A stretch of 64,000 nt of DNA, from assembly GCF_032193765.1 (NCBI RefSeq), contig NZ_JAVBIJ010000001.1, positions 3,410,001-3,474,000 on the forward strand, read 5' to 3'. Both the position numbers and the translations under genes were made by a program. The stretch is from Rhodoferax potami. GTDB taxonomy: Bacteria; Pseudomonadota; Gammaproteobacteria; Burkholderiales; Burkholderiaceae_C. The number at the start of each line of letters is the position of its first letter. The stretch's first letter is position 1. The notes beneath the pieces are model-generated. The model saw only the letters and a list, made by a program, of their open reading frames with translations, was not told where the DNA came from and did no database searches. Positions 1-7,640 of this stretch are shown here, piece after piece.

Positions 1-1
1 C

Positions 2-136
2 GACACGGTCTTCAACGTACAACCCTTCACCGACATAGGCCGCCCAGCTGAAATCATCAAGAGCTTCGGCGGCCGCCCCCAGTACAAAACCGCCCTGCAG
101 ACGCTGGAGCGCGAGCTTTACGCGGCAAGCGAGTAA
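2..136 (+). CDS. C-terminal end of a truncated gene, possibly hsdR
   Basis: Only the last 44 codons are inside the window, in the frame that starts at base 2 and ends at a TAA at 134-136. The visible protein includes the stretch PFTDIGRPAEIIKSFGG and ends ELYAASE. Its place upstream of an ATPase, hsdM and hsdS on the same strand makes the end of a type I restriction subunit (HsdR) the simplest guess. The short PF-D-G...FGG pattern loosely recalls the C-terminal tail of EcoEI-type R subunits. I do not recognise it with certainty; it could be another operon-linked protein. Confidence 0.4.
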   Translation, partial: DTVFNVQPFTDIGRPAEIIKSFGGRPQYKTALQTLERELYAASE

Positions 137-214
137 GTCGGTTTCGCCGGAAATTATCCAAAATTATCCAAATTCAGATAAAATATCTGAACCAAGATAT
201 TTTTGGATAAACCC
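137..214 (+). promoter_or_regulatory. Operator-like palindrome and tandem repeats before the ATPase gene
   Basis: This AT-rich gap differs sharply from the GC-rich flanks. It holds a tandem direct repeat of AAATTATCCA (151-160 and 161-170) followed by a perfect inverted repeat TCAGATA-aaa-TATCTGA (174-190). A palindrome with 7-base arms this close to a start codon is typical of an operator for a dimeric helix-turn-helix repressor. No regulator gene is visible nearby. I could not assign a convincing -35/-10 pair, although TAAAAT lies at 179-184 inside the palindrome. Confidence 0.5.
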
Positions 215-1393
215 ATGCTTTACTACCCGCGTACGCCCTTGGCATCCAGCTTGGCCGATGCTTTGCAGGGTAAAGACGTCTTTAGCGATGCGCCCAACGG
301 ACTGTTTCTGGCAGCGCCCCGCCGCACAGGCAAATCCACCTTCCTGCAAGCCGACCTCATGCCCGAGTTGCAGCGCCGCCAGGTGGTGGTGGTGTACGTG
401 GACCTGTGGGCGGACCAGAAGCGTGACCCCGGCAGCCTCATTGCCGAGGCGGTGGGCCAAGCTTTGCTAAAGCAGTTGGGCGTGGTGGCCAAGACTGCCA
501 AGTTGGCGGGGCTGGACAGCATCAGCGTCGGGGGTATCAAAATCGACACCTCAAAAATCGGCAAGGTCGACGGCAGCACCCTCACCGATGCACTGCGCGC
601 CCTGTCCGAAGCTAGCAAAGCCCCCGTCGCGCTGGTGATAGACGAGGCCCAGCATGCACTCACCAGCGAGGCGGGTGAAACCGCGATGGCGGCACTCAAG
701 TCCGCCCGTGACCAACTCAACCGCCCCGGCGAGGTGCGGCTCATGCTGGTGATGTCAGGCTCCGATCGCGACAAGCTCCTGCGGCTGGTCAACACCAATG
801 CGGCCCCTTTCTACGGCTCCCAAATCCACCGCATGCCCGAGCTAGGGGCTGACTTCATTGCCCACATCGCGCAACTCATAGTCCGCCAGCGTGCCGACCT
901 TGCCCCAGTCAACGAAGCTACCTTGAGCGAAGCCTTTACGCGTTTCGGCCAGCGTCCCCAGTTTTTTATGGAGGCCCTCGGGCAGGTGCTCAGCCCTTTG
1001 GCCACCAACACCGGCAGATTTGAAGACGCCATGCTGGATAAAGCCCTGCAGAAACAAGACGCTGACGAGTCGCAGATGGAAAGCGACTTCACCGCCCTGC
1101 GTCCGCTGGAGCAAGCCGTGCTCTGGCGCATGCTGGAACTGGGCCAACGCTTTCGCCCGTATGACGCCGACGCGCTTCAGTTCTACAACGAGAAAACGGG
1201 TGAAAAAGTCACCGTGGCCAAGGCGCAAAAAGCCTTGGAAGGTTTGCGCGCCCACCAGCCCAGCCTGATCTGGAAATCCGCCCGCAGCGAATACGCGGTC
1301 GAGGACGCCGCCATGCTCCGCTGGTACACCCAGCGCGTCGCAGCGGGCTCATGGCCGCCAGCAAGTCCGCAACTTGATTGGGTAGATGAGTGA
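215..1393 (+). CDS. AAA+ ATPase linked to the type I restriction locus
   Basis: The protein of about 390 residues begins with a P-loop domain. Walker A is APRRTGKST near residue 35 and Walker B is VALVIDEAQHA near residue 140, followed by sensor-like MLVMSGSDRDKLL. The C-terminal part looks like a helical, winged-helix-type region. This layout resembles ORC/Cdc6- or STAND-like ATPases used as switches in defence loci. ATG at 215 is the chosen start because GGAT sits 7 bases upstream; an in-frame TTG at 203 is the alternative. The gene lies between the putative hsdR end and hsdM, so it is probably an accessory of the restriction system or an independent antiphage gene. The actual function is not known. 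Confidence 0.7.
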   Translation: MLYYPRTPLASSLADALQGKDVFSDAPNGLFLAAPRRTGKSTFLQADLMPELQRRQVVVVYVDLWADQKRDPGSLIAEAVGQALLKQLGVVAKTAKLAGLDSISVGGIKIDTSKIGKVDGSTLTDALRALSEASKAPVALVIDEAQHALTSEAGETAMAALKSARDQLNRPGEVRLMLVMSGSDRDKLLRLVNTNAAPFYGSQIHRMPELGADFIAHIAQLIVRQRADLAPVNEATLSEAFTRFGQRPQFFMEALGQVLSPLATNTGRFEDAMLDKALQKQDADESQMESDFTALRPLEQAVLWRMLELGQRFRPYDADALQFYNEKTGEKVTVAKAQKALEGLRAHQPSLIWKSARSEYAVEDAAMLRWYTQRVAAGSWPPASPQLDWVDE

Positions 1394-1396
1394 ATT

Positions 1397-1444
1397 GCTA
1401 CTAAATTCATAGCTGCTTGCGCACATTCCACGTGCGCTAGAGCC
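1397..1444 (+). repeat. Dispersed palindromic repeat, copy A
   Basis: This short element begins GCTACTAAATTCATAGC and continues into a GCGCAC/GTGCGC hairpin ending GCTAGAGCC. It fills most of the gap between the ATPase and hsdM. Related copies occur elsewhere in the window, in both orientations, both between genes and inside them (near 2.9, 13.5, 20.0, 29.8, 33.2, 43.5, 60.5 and 63.2 kb). I take it as a non-autonomous REP-like repeat of this lineage. Confidence 0.65.
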
Positions 1445-1472
1445 ATATTTCATACCAAAACAAGAACAAACC

Positions 1473-2942
1473 ATGTCCAACCTCTCGGCAACCATCAAAT
1501 CTATCCAAGACGTCATGCGCCAGGACGCCGGCATCAACGGCGACGCCCAGCGCATCGAGCAAATGGTGTGGCTGCTCTTCCTCAAAGTGTTTGACGCGCT
1601 GGAAGAAGAGCTCGAACTCACCCGCGACAGCTACACAAGCCCCATCCCCGAGCCCCTGCGCTGGCGCAACTGGGCGGCAGACGCTGAGGGCATCACCGGC
1701 GACGGCCTGCTCAAGTTCGTGAACGACGACCTGTTTGGCGCACTCAAAAACCTAGGGGGCGACGCCCAGCGCAACCCGCGCGGCTACGTGGTGCGCAGCG
1801 TGTTTGAAGACGCCAACAACTTCATGAAAAGCGGCCACCTGCTACGCCAGGTCATCAACAAGCTCGCGGCTATCGACTTCAACCGCCAGGCCGAGCGCCA
1901 CCAGTTCAACGACCTGTACGAGAAGATACTGCGCGACCTGCAAAGCGCCGGCAACGCGGGCGAGTTCTACACCCCCCGCGCCGTCACCCAGTTCATGGTG
2001 GACATGGTCAACCCCCGCTTGGGCGAAAAAGTGCTCGACCCCGCCACCGGCACCGGCGGCTTTTTGGTTTGCGCCATCGAGCACCTGCGCAAGCAAGCCC
2101 ATACGCCCGAGCACGATGTCATGCTGCAAAACAGCATCACCGGCGTCGAGAAAAAGCAACTCCCCCACATGCTGTGCGTCACCAACCTCATGCTCCACGG
2201 CATCGAGGTGCCCAGCCTCATCCAGCACGGCAACACCCTGGCCCGCCCGCTGCGCGAAGTGACCCAGGCAGACCGCGTGGACGTGGTGCTCACCAACCCG
2301 CCCTTCGGTGGTGTGGAAGAGCCGGGCATCGAGCAAGGCTTTCCTGCCGACGTGCGCACCAAAGAAACAGCAGACTTGTTTCTGGTGCTCATTAAACACA
2401 TCCTCAAAGCCAAAGGCCGCGCCGCGCTGGTGCTGCCCGACGGCACCCTGTTTGGCGAAGGCGTCAAGACGCGCATCAAAGAGCAACTGCTGGCCGAGTG
2501 CAACCTGCACACCATCGTGCGCCTGCCCAACGGTGTGTTTGCGCCCTACACCGGCATCAAGACCAACCTGCTGTTCTTCACCAAAGGCACGCCCACCAAG
2601 GAAGTTTGGTACTACGAGCACCCGTACCCCACGGGCGTGAAGAACTACAACAAAACCAAGCCCATCCGCATCGAAGAGTTCGACGCCGAGAAAGCCTGGT
2701 GGGGCACCGAGGCCGATGGCTTTGCCTCTAGGCAAGAAAACGAACGCGCCTGGAAGGTGAGCATCGAGCAGATCAAGGCCGCCAACTACAACCTCGACCA
2801 AAAGAACCCCCACGCCGCAGACACCGTGAGCCACGACCCTGCGCAACTGCTGGCCGACTACGCCCGCCTGCAAGGTGAGGCGCAAGCCCTGCGCGATGAG
2901 CTCAAGGGAATATTGGCCAAATCGCTCGCTAGCGCAGATTGA
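1473..2942 (+). CDS. hsdM: Type I restriction-modification DNA methylase subunit
   Basis: HsdM of 489 residues is the N6-adenine methyltransferase subunit that joins HsdS to form the modification enzyme. The N-terminal helical HsdM domain occupies about residues 1-140. The catalytic domain follows, with the SAM-binding motif LDPATGTGGFL near 190 and the N6-adenine signature NPPFGG near 275. Length is normal for the family. The 3' end runs into a dispersed palindromic repeat, so the last residues (SLASAD) are probably repeat-encoded. The stop overlaps the 5' end of hsdS, indicating translational coupling. All motifs needed for activity are visible. Confidence 0.95.
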   Translation: MSNLSATIKSIQDVMRQDAGINGDAQRIEQMVWLLFLKVFDALEEELELTRDSYTSPIPEPLRWRNWAADAEGITGDGLLKFVNDDLFGALKNLGGDAQRNPRGYVVRSVFEDANNFMKSGHLLRQVINKLAAIDFNRQAERHQFNDLYEKILRDLQSAGNAGEFYTPRAVTQFMVDMVNPRLGEKVLDPATGTGGFLVCAIEHLRKQAHTPEHDVMLQNSITGVEKKQLPHMLCVTNLMLHGIEVPSLIQHGNTLARPLREVTQADRVDVVLTNPPFGGVEEPGIEQGFPADVRTKETADLFLVLIKHILKAKGRAALVLPDGTLFGEGVKTRIKEQLLAECNLHTIVRLPNGVFAPYTGIKTNLLFFTKGTPTKEVWYYEHPYPTGVKNYNKTKPIRIEEFDAEKAWWGTEADGFASRQENERAWKVSIEQIKAANYNLDQKNPHAADTVSHDPAQLLADYARLQGEAQALRDELKGILAKSLASAD

Positions 2943-2968
2943 ATAAGCGCATGCTGCTATCAAATTTG
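2921..2968 (-). repeat. Dispersed palindromic repeat across the hsdM/hsdS junction, copy B
   Basis: Read on the minus strand this begins CAAATTTGATAGCAGCATGC and ends in GCGCTAGCGAGCGAT, matching copy A in layout. It spans the hsdM stop codon and the possible hsdS starts, so it supplies the final hsdM codons and the first hsdS codons. Confidence 0.6.
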
Positions 2969-4597
2969 AACCTGTTGGCCACTTCTCCCGGTGGCGTGGC
3001 GCGTTTGCGCGAGCTGATTTTGACGCTGGCGGTCCAAGGCAAGCTGGTGCCTCAAGACTCAAGTGAGTTGTCTGCAGATACGTCGCGAATCACAAGTGCG
3101 GTTGAACGGTTGATCGAAGAAGGCAAGGTCCCTCGATCTCGTACTCTTGAGCGAGTCGAACTCACGGAAGATATTGACTGTCTTCCAAACGGATGGATAT
3201 CAATCGTCGGATCAAATGTTTTTGTTCCTCGTAGTGGCAATTCCAAGTTGATCAAGGGAAAGCTGTTTTCTGAGCCTGCAGATCATCTGTTTCCGGGTTT
3301 TTCAGCATCAGGGCAGGATGTATGGCTGGCAGATTTTGAATATGAGGGAACAGCACTTGTGCTTTCGGCAGTTGGTGCTCGATGTGGCAAAGCGTTTCTA
3401 GCGACGGGAAAATGGAGCTCAATTGCAAACACGCACATCATCTGGCCGGTGTTAGACGTGGTCATGCCGGAATATGCGATGCTGCTGTTAAACAATGAAA
3501 GTTATTGGATTAGGAGTGGTGGAGCGCAGCCCTTCGTGAAGGTTACTGAGACGCTGCAGAGAGCAGTTTGTTTACCACCCCTTACTGAACAATCCCGCAT
3601 CGTCACCCGCGTCGAAGAGCTCATGCACTTGTGCGACGCGCTCGAAGCCAAAGGCCAGCTCGAAGCCACTCAACACGCCCAACTCGTCAGCACCCTGCTG
3701 GCCACGCTCACTGAGAGTGAAACGCCCACGCAACTGGCTGACAACTGGCAGCGCATCGCCACCCACTTCGACTTGCTGCTAGACCGCCCCGAAGCAGTAG
3801 ACGCCCTGGAGCAAAACATCCTCCAACTCGCAGTGCGCGGCCTGCTCGTCCCCCAAGATCCGCAAGACGAGCCCGCCAGCGAGCTGCTCAAGAAAATCCG
3901 CGCCGAGAAAGACAAACTCATCGCCGAGGGCAAGATTAAACGCGACAAGCTCCTGCCGTCGATTGCAGAGCATGAACAGCTGTTTATGTTGCCAACAGGG
4001 TGGGAGTGGGTGCGGTTGGGTGACGTGTCAAAGGTGATTTCTGGTTATGCCTTCAGCAGTGAAGATTTCTCTGCTGAATCTGGCATCCGAGCAATAAAGA
4101 TCACAAATGCAGGGGTTGGTGAATTCCATGTGACTGATGACTATCTGCCGCCGAGCTTTGCTGAAGGCTTTAATAGTTTCAAGGCTGCGAAGCATGATTT
4201 GATTCTTGCTTTGACCCGACCATACGTTTCCGACGGTCTGAAAATTAGCAGGTGTCCGACTTCTTACGAAGGAGCTTTGATCAATCAACGTGTGGCTGCA
4301 ATTAGGTGCGGCTCAAGCATCGACTGTGAGTTTGCATTTGCGTACATGCAGTTGCCGGAAGTATTGAGCATCTATCAAAATCGTTTCAATGGATCGGGCC
4401 TACAGCCAAATTTGAAAGTTTCAGACGTCACCGAGTTGGCGCTGCCGCTCCCACCGATAGCCGAACAATCCCGCATCGTCACCCGCGTAGCCCAGCTGCG
4501 CCGCCTGTGCGCCGAGCTGCGCCAGCGCCTGGCCGCCAGCCAATCCACTCAAGCTCAACTGGCCCAGGCACTCACGGATGAGGTTGCTGCAACATGA
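2951..4597 (+). CDS. hsdS: Type I restriction-modification specificity subunit
   Basis: HsdS selects the bipartite DNA target. Two target-recognition domains are visible: TRD1 begins near LPNGWISIVG (about residue 75) and TRD2 near LPTGWEWVRLG (about 345). Each is followed by a conserved helical spacer with the shared peptide EQSRIVTRV. The DNA behind that peptide is a perfect 26-base direct repeat (3587-3612 and 4463-4488). Both TRDs are visibly richer in A+T than the spacers, which is usual for TRD exchange. Starts at TTG 2939 or ATG 2951 are possible, and both lie in a palindromic repeat. The stop overlaps the SIR2 gene as ATGA, and a second, diverged copy of the hsdS tail lies beyond it. 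Confidence 0.93.
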   Translation: MLLSNLNLLATSPGGVARLRELILTLAVQGKLVPQDSSELSADTSRITSAVERLIEEGKVPRSRTLERVELTEDIDCLPNGWISIVGSNVFVPRSGNSKLIKGKLFSEPADHLFPGFSASGQDVWLADFEYEGTALVLSAVGARCGKAFLATGKWSSIANTHIIWPVLDVVMPEYAMLLLNNESYWIRSGGAQPFVKVTETLQRAVCLPPLTEQSRIVTRVEELMHLCDALEAKGQLEATQHAQLVSTLLATLTESETPTQLADNWQRIATHFDLLLDRPEAVDALEQNILQLAVRGLLVPQDPQDEPASELLKKIRAEKDKLIAEGKIKRDKLLPSIAEHEQLFMLPTGWEWVRLGDVSKVISGYAFSSEDFSAESGIRAIKITNAGVGEFHVTDDYLPPSFAEGFNSFKAAKHDLILALTRPYVSDGLKISRCPTSYEGALINQRVAAIRCGSSIDCEFAFAYMQLPEVLSIYQNRFNGSGLQPNLKVSDVTELALPLPPIAEQSRIVTRVAQLRRLCAELRQRLAASQSTQAQLAQALTDEVAAT

Positions 4598-5691
4598 AAA
4601 ACGTTGAAGCCTTTCCTGACTCAGATGAAGTAAGAGATGGCAGCATAGCGTTCGACCAGAATGAGCGTTTCAATGACATGCTCGACGATGGTGATCTTGG
4701 TGAATACGCGCTTACTCTAAAAAGACCGGATGGAACTGAGTCTCCCATTCCTTCCATTAGTCGTGCCTTGTTCTATGCGGACCGCCCTACTTATTCGGCT
4801 CTGCTTAATGAACAAAATGCATTGGAGCGAAAAAGAACACTCCGCTTAGAGGGATTCCCGACAAACGAAGCAGTTTTTGAGCGGTTACAGATGCTGGTGC
4901 GACGTCAGGCGATTGTCTTGCCATTTATCGGTGCTGGTTTTTCAGTCGCTGCTGGTTGTCCGTCTTGGAGAAGCTATGTTGTTCAGCAAGCTATCAAAGG
5001 AGGGATGGATGAAGCGACTACGAAACTTAGATTGCAAGCAGGTGAGCATGAACTCGTGATGGATGAAGTTATCGCTGCTCAAACGCTTGATGTGTTCACG
5101 CGGGAATTTCGCTCAGCATTCGAAAATCCACGCATTGATCCTTCGCGAAGTCCATCCACCGAGCTGATCGATCTCTTCGGTGGTGCAGTCATTACGACAA
5201 ATTTTGATCGTGTACTGGAAAACTGCCATCAGGAGGTTCGCCGACCATTCACAGAAAAAGTAGTCGGCAATGAGGATTCATATCGATTCATAAAGGCAGC
5301 GTTTCAGGGAGAGAAGTACCTCCTCAAATTGCATGGCAATATTGACGACCAGAAGAACCGGGTTCTCACACGACAAGAGTACGATCAAAGCTACGCTAAT
5401 GACCGACCCGTGCCACGGACTTTGATGCGTGTCTTTGCCAGCTTTTCTATTGTTTTCCTTGGATGTAGTTTGATTGCGGATAGGTACTTGAGTAGTCTGA
5501 AGGATGTGTTTGAGCAAAATAGAGAGTCGATGCCGGATCACTTTGCAATCCTGACGGCCCCTGATGACGAACAAGAGTTGAGAGTACGTGACCAGTTCTT
5601 GGCATCTCATGGCATCAGCCCAATTTGGTATTCCGAAGGAGACTGGGATGCGCCCGGGGAAATCCTTCAGCTATTGAAGCAGGAGCGCTAG
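4594..5691 (+). CDS. SIR2-family defence effector (predicted NADase)
   Basis: The 365-residue protein has a SIR2 Rossmann domain from about residue 105 onward. The NAD-binding motif PFIGAGFS is near 110, TTNFD near 200, the catalytic-type KLHGN near 245 and FLGCS near 290. About 100 unrecognised residues precede it. SIR2 proteins in phage-defence loci deplete NAD+ to cause abortive infection, and that is the likely role here. The start codon overlaps the hsdS stop (ATGA), so it is translated with the restriction operon. Its base composition is clearly more A+T-rich than hsdM or the flanking hsdS tail, suggesting separate acquisition. Confidence 0.85.
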   Translation: MKNVEAFPDSDEVRDGSIAFDQNERFNDMLDDGDLGEYALTLKRPDGTESPIPSISRALFYADRPTYSALLNEQNALERKRTLRLEGFPTNEAVFERLQMLVRRQAIVLPFIGAGFSVAAGCPSWRSYVVQQAIKGGMDEATTKLRLQAGEHELVMDEVIAAQTLDVFTREFRSAFENPRIDPSRSPSTELIDLFGGAVITTNFDRVLENCHQEVRRPFTEKVVGNEDSYRFIKAAFQGEKYLLKLHGNIDDQKNRVLTRQEYDQSYANDRPVPRTLMRVFASFSIVFLGCSLIADRYLSSLKDVFEQNRESMPDHFAILTAPDDEQELRVRDQFLASHGISPIWYSEGDWDAPGEILQLLKQER

Positions 5692-5799
5692 CTAATCGTG
5701 CGTGTCTCCAATCTCGCCTGCTTGCGCCAGCTCCTGTCCGACAGCCAATCCACCCAAGCTCATCTGGCCGAGGCGCTGGTGCAAGAGGTGGCTACCTAA
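5692..5799 (+). pseudogene. Duplicated remnant of the hsdS 3' end
   Basis: After the SIR2 stop, a frame from GTG 5698 to TAA 5797-5799 reads VRVSNLACLRQLLSDSQSTQ then AHLAEALVQEVAT. The intact hsdS ends with LRQRLAASQSTQAQLAQAL then TDEVAAT. The DNA is also alike, for instance a nearly identical AGCCAATCCAC-CAAGCTCA stretch. This is a diverged second copy of the hsdS tail, left downstream of the SIR2 gene. It shows that SIR2 was inserted at, or recombined through, the conserved hsdS tail. It has no start signal and is not expected to make a product. Confidence 0.8.
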
Positions 5800-5820
5800 C
5801 TTCACGCAAACGGAGTACAT

Positions 5821-6825
5821 ATGCCCTATATCAAGCCGTGGCTGAGCATGGAACAGCAGCTCGCCAAGTTGCAAAGTCGCGGCATGGTGGTGGGCGATGT
5901 GGGCAAGGCCTTGGACTATCTGGAGCGCATCGGGTACTACAGGCTGAGCGGCTATTGGTATGACTTTCGTCTTCGCACCGCCTATTGCCCGTTGGACGAA
6001 AAGACGGGCGGAAAGCCCAAAAAAGTACGCATCGATCGCCCTGTGCTGGATGACTTCAAGCCGGGAACTTCCTTTCAAAACGCGGTGGACTTGTATGTGT
6101 TTGACAAGAAGTTGCGCCTGTTGGTGTTGGATGCCCTTGAGCGGATTGAGGTCGCGCTGCGGGTCGATCTATCGCATCGTTTGGGCGAGCAGGACCAATT
6201 TGCGTACCTGAAGCCAGAACTTTTTCATGAGAGTTTTGCAACGGAGATTCAGGCAGATACCGGGCTGCCACGGCACCATGCATGGCTCGCAAAACATGCG
6301 GGGCTTATCGGTCGCTCCCGCGAGACATTTATGACCCATAACAAGGACAAATATGGCTTGCCCGTTGCCATATGGGTTGCTTGTGAGGTGTGGGATTTTG
6401 GCTGTATGTCCACCCTTTTTTCAGGGCTGAAAACTGAAGATCAAGATGCCATCGCAAATAGCTACGGTGTGGAGGATGGCCGTGTTTTCGCTAGCTGGTT
6501 GCGCAGCCTGAACTATTTGCGCAATGTATGTGCCCACCATAGCCGCTTGTGGAATCGCAACATTGTGGAGAGCCCTAAGCTACCCAAATTGGGGCAGGTG
6601 CCGTCTTTGGATGCTTTTGTGGGCGAAAGCGGCAACGTTCTAAGAACTCGCCCGTTCTTGCTGATGTGTATTTGCCAGCATCTGATGCGGGTGATCAATC
6701 CGTCGTCCAGTTGGGGCGCGCGGTTTAAGCAGCATCTCTCAACCCAATTTCCAGACCTGAGTCATGTGGGCATTACATTGATCGGAATGGGGGTCGATGA
6801 GGGCTGGGATCAGCGGGCTTGGTAA
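5821..6825 (+). CDS. Abi family protein, AbiF/AbiD type HEPN (Abi_2)
   Basis: The 334-residue protein matches the Abi_2 family: an N-terminal region with YLERIGYYRLSGYWYDFR near residues 37-55, then FDKKLRLLVLDALERIEVAL near 97-117. A C-terminal YLRNVCAHHSRLWN contains the HEPN ribonuclease motif R-x4-H. Such proteins arrest growth on phage infection, probably by cutting RNA. ATG 5821 has GGAG 7 bases upstream. The gene follows the hsdS remnant and closes the defence island. AbiF-type genes are known to sit beside structured small RNAs, and a candidate lies just past this stop codon on the opposite strand. Confidence 0.85.
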   Translation: MPYIKPWLSMEQQLAKLQSRGMVVGDVGKALDYLERIGYYRLSGYWYDFRLRTAYCPLDEKTGGKPKKVRIDRPVLDDFKPGTSFQNAVDLYVFDKKLRLLVLDALERIEVALRVDLSHRLGEQDQFAYLKPELFHESFATEIQADTGLPRHHAWLAKHAGLIGRSRETFMTHNKDKYGLPVAIWVACEVWDFGCMSTLFSGLKTEDQDAIANSYGVEDGRVFASWLRSLNYLRNVCAHHSRLWNRNIVESPKLPKLGQVPSLDAFVGESGNVLRTRPFLLMCICQHLMRVINPSSSWGARFKQHLSTQFPDLSHVGITLIGMGVDEGWDQRAW

Positions 6826-6837
6826 GTAATCGCCCAA

Positions 6838-6891
6838 AGAAAAACCCCCAAGCAGTTGGCACCGAAGTGCGTTTCTGAAGGGGGCCGTGTT
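6838..6891 (-). ncRNA. Candidate small RNA beside the abi gene, ending in an intrinsic terminator
   Basis: On the minus strand a long hairpin reads CCCCC-tt-CAG-aaac-GCAC-ttcg-GTGC-caa-CTG-ctt-GGGGG followed by TTTTTCTTT. It has three stacked stems and a UUCG tetraloop. The outer bases CGCCCAA (6831-6837) and TTGGGCG (6890-6896) can also pair. A good promoter lies immediately upstream, so a transcript of about 55 bases would consist of little more than this fold. It is opposite the 3' flank of the abi gene. The plain alternative is that it only terminates the four-gene operon whose last gene stops at 6975; both roles could hold. Confidence 0.5.
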
Positions 6892-6897
6892 GGGCGA

Positions 6898-6927
6898 AGT
6901 ATACCTACAGGTATTTAGGCACGTCAA
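6898..6927 (-). promoter_or_regulatory. Sigma-70-like promoter for the candidate RNA
   Basis: On the minus strand TTGACG (6927-6922) and TATACT (6903-6898) are separated by 18 bases. Transcription would start near 6891, at the foot of the hairpin. No protein-coding gene follows on this strand before the hairpin's T-run. Confidence 0.55.
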
Positions 6928-6974
6928 ATCGGGGGATAGATCGTGGCGTCTAACCCGCTAGGCTTTGAATCCCG

Positions 6975-7640
6975 TTACTTCTTGACAGCCGTCTTCCGGG
7001 CCACCGGTTTGGTACTTTTTACAGCCTTGGCCGGCTTGGCTGCTTTTGGGGCCTGCGGCAGCGTCAAGGTATCGAGCTGCAGCAGGGTGTCCAAGTGGCT
7101 CATGAAGTGGTGCAGGTAGGCCGGTGACAGGTCTTGCATTAGGCCCAGGGTACGCAGCACCAGCCGGTGCGAGTTGAGTGGGCCGGCATTGGCAGGGCCT
7201 TGGGTGAGGGCGTGTCCGACTTGGTCTTGCACTTTCATGCGGCCCCAGGCTTGCTTGAACTGCTGAACGCTCTTCATCTCCGGCACACCGCGTGTGGGTG
7301 TTGGGGCCGCGCCGTGTGGTGTGTCCGCTTGCGGCACACGAAGCTGCGTGTTGAGCGCTTTCAAGCTGTTCAGGCCCGCTCGCCGCAAGGGCGCGCAGCC
7401 AGGCGCGGCCGTGCTCGACAGTCGGGCCGGGGCTATCGCGCAGCGGCGCTCAAAATCTGCCAGCGCGTTGCTCAAGGCGGTACACAGGTGGTGTTGCACT
7501 GCGCCTGATTGCGTGGGCAGCCGTTGTGCCAGTGTCTCTAGGTAGCGAAAGCGCACCGGGTCGAGTGCCTGCCGGCCGGCAGAGCGCAACGCGTCCAAGG
7601 TGGCCAGCAGTTGATCTGCTGGGGCTGCCGCCTCAGTCAT
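6975..7640 (-). CDS. DUF2894 family protein, last gene of the motor operon
   Basis: A 221-residue protein starts at ATG 7640, which overlaps the stop of the OmpA-like gene (ATGACTGA). A longer frame upstream would only run into that gene. The sequence is helical and low in aromatic residues, with a conserved-looking centre (MKSVQQFKQAWGRMKVQDQV, near residues 120-140) and a tail rich in Lys, Ala and Pro typical of nucleic-acid or membrane contacts. It matches my memory of DUF2894 proteins, which accompany DUF3348/DUF802/OmpA genes in Burkholderiales. Function is unknown; its place suggests a cytoplasmic accessory of the predicted motor. Confidence 0.75.
   Translation of the reverse strand: MTEAAAPADQLLATLDALRSAGRQALDPVRFRYLETLAQRLPTQSGAVQHHLCTALSNALADFERRCAIAPARLSSTAAPGCAPLRRAGLNSLKALNTQLRVPQADTPHGAAPTPTRGVPEMKSVQQFKQAWGRMKVQDQVGHALTQGPANAGPLNSHRLVLRTLGLMQDLSPAYLHHFMSHLDTLLQLDTLTLPQAPKAAKPAKAVKSTKPVARKTAVKK

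Noticed and set aside
2..6825. Defence island considered as a prophage or integrative element
   Set aside because: No integrase, transposase, phage structural gene or attachment-site repeat is visible at its edges within the window.
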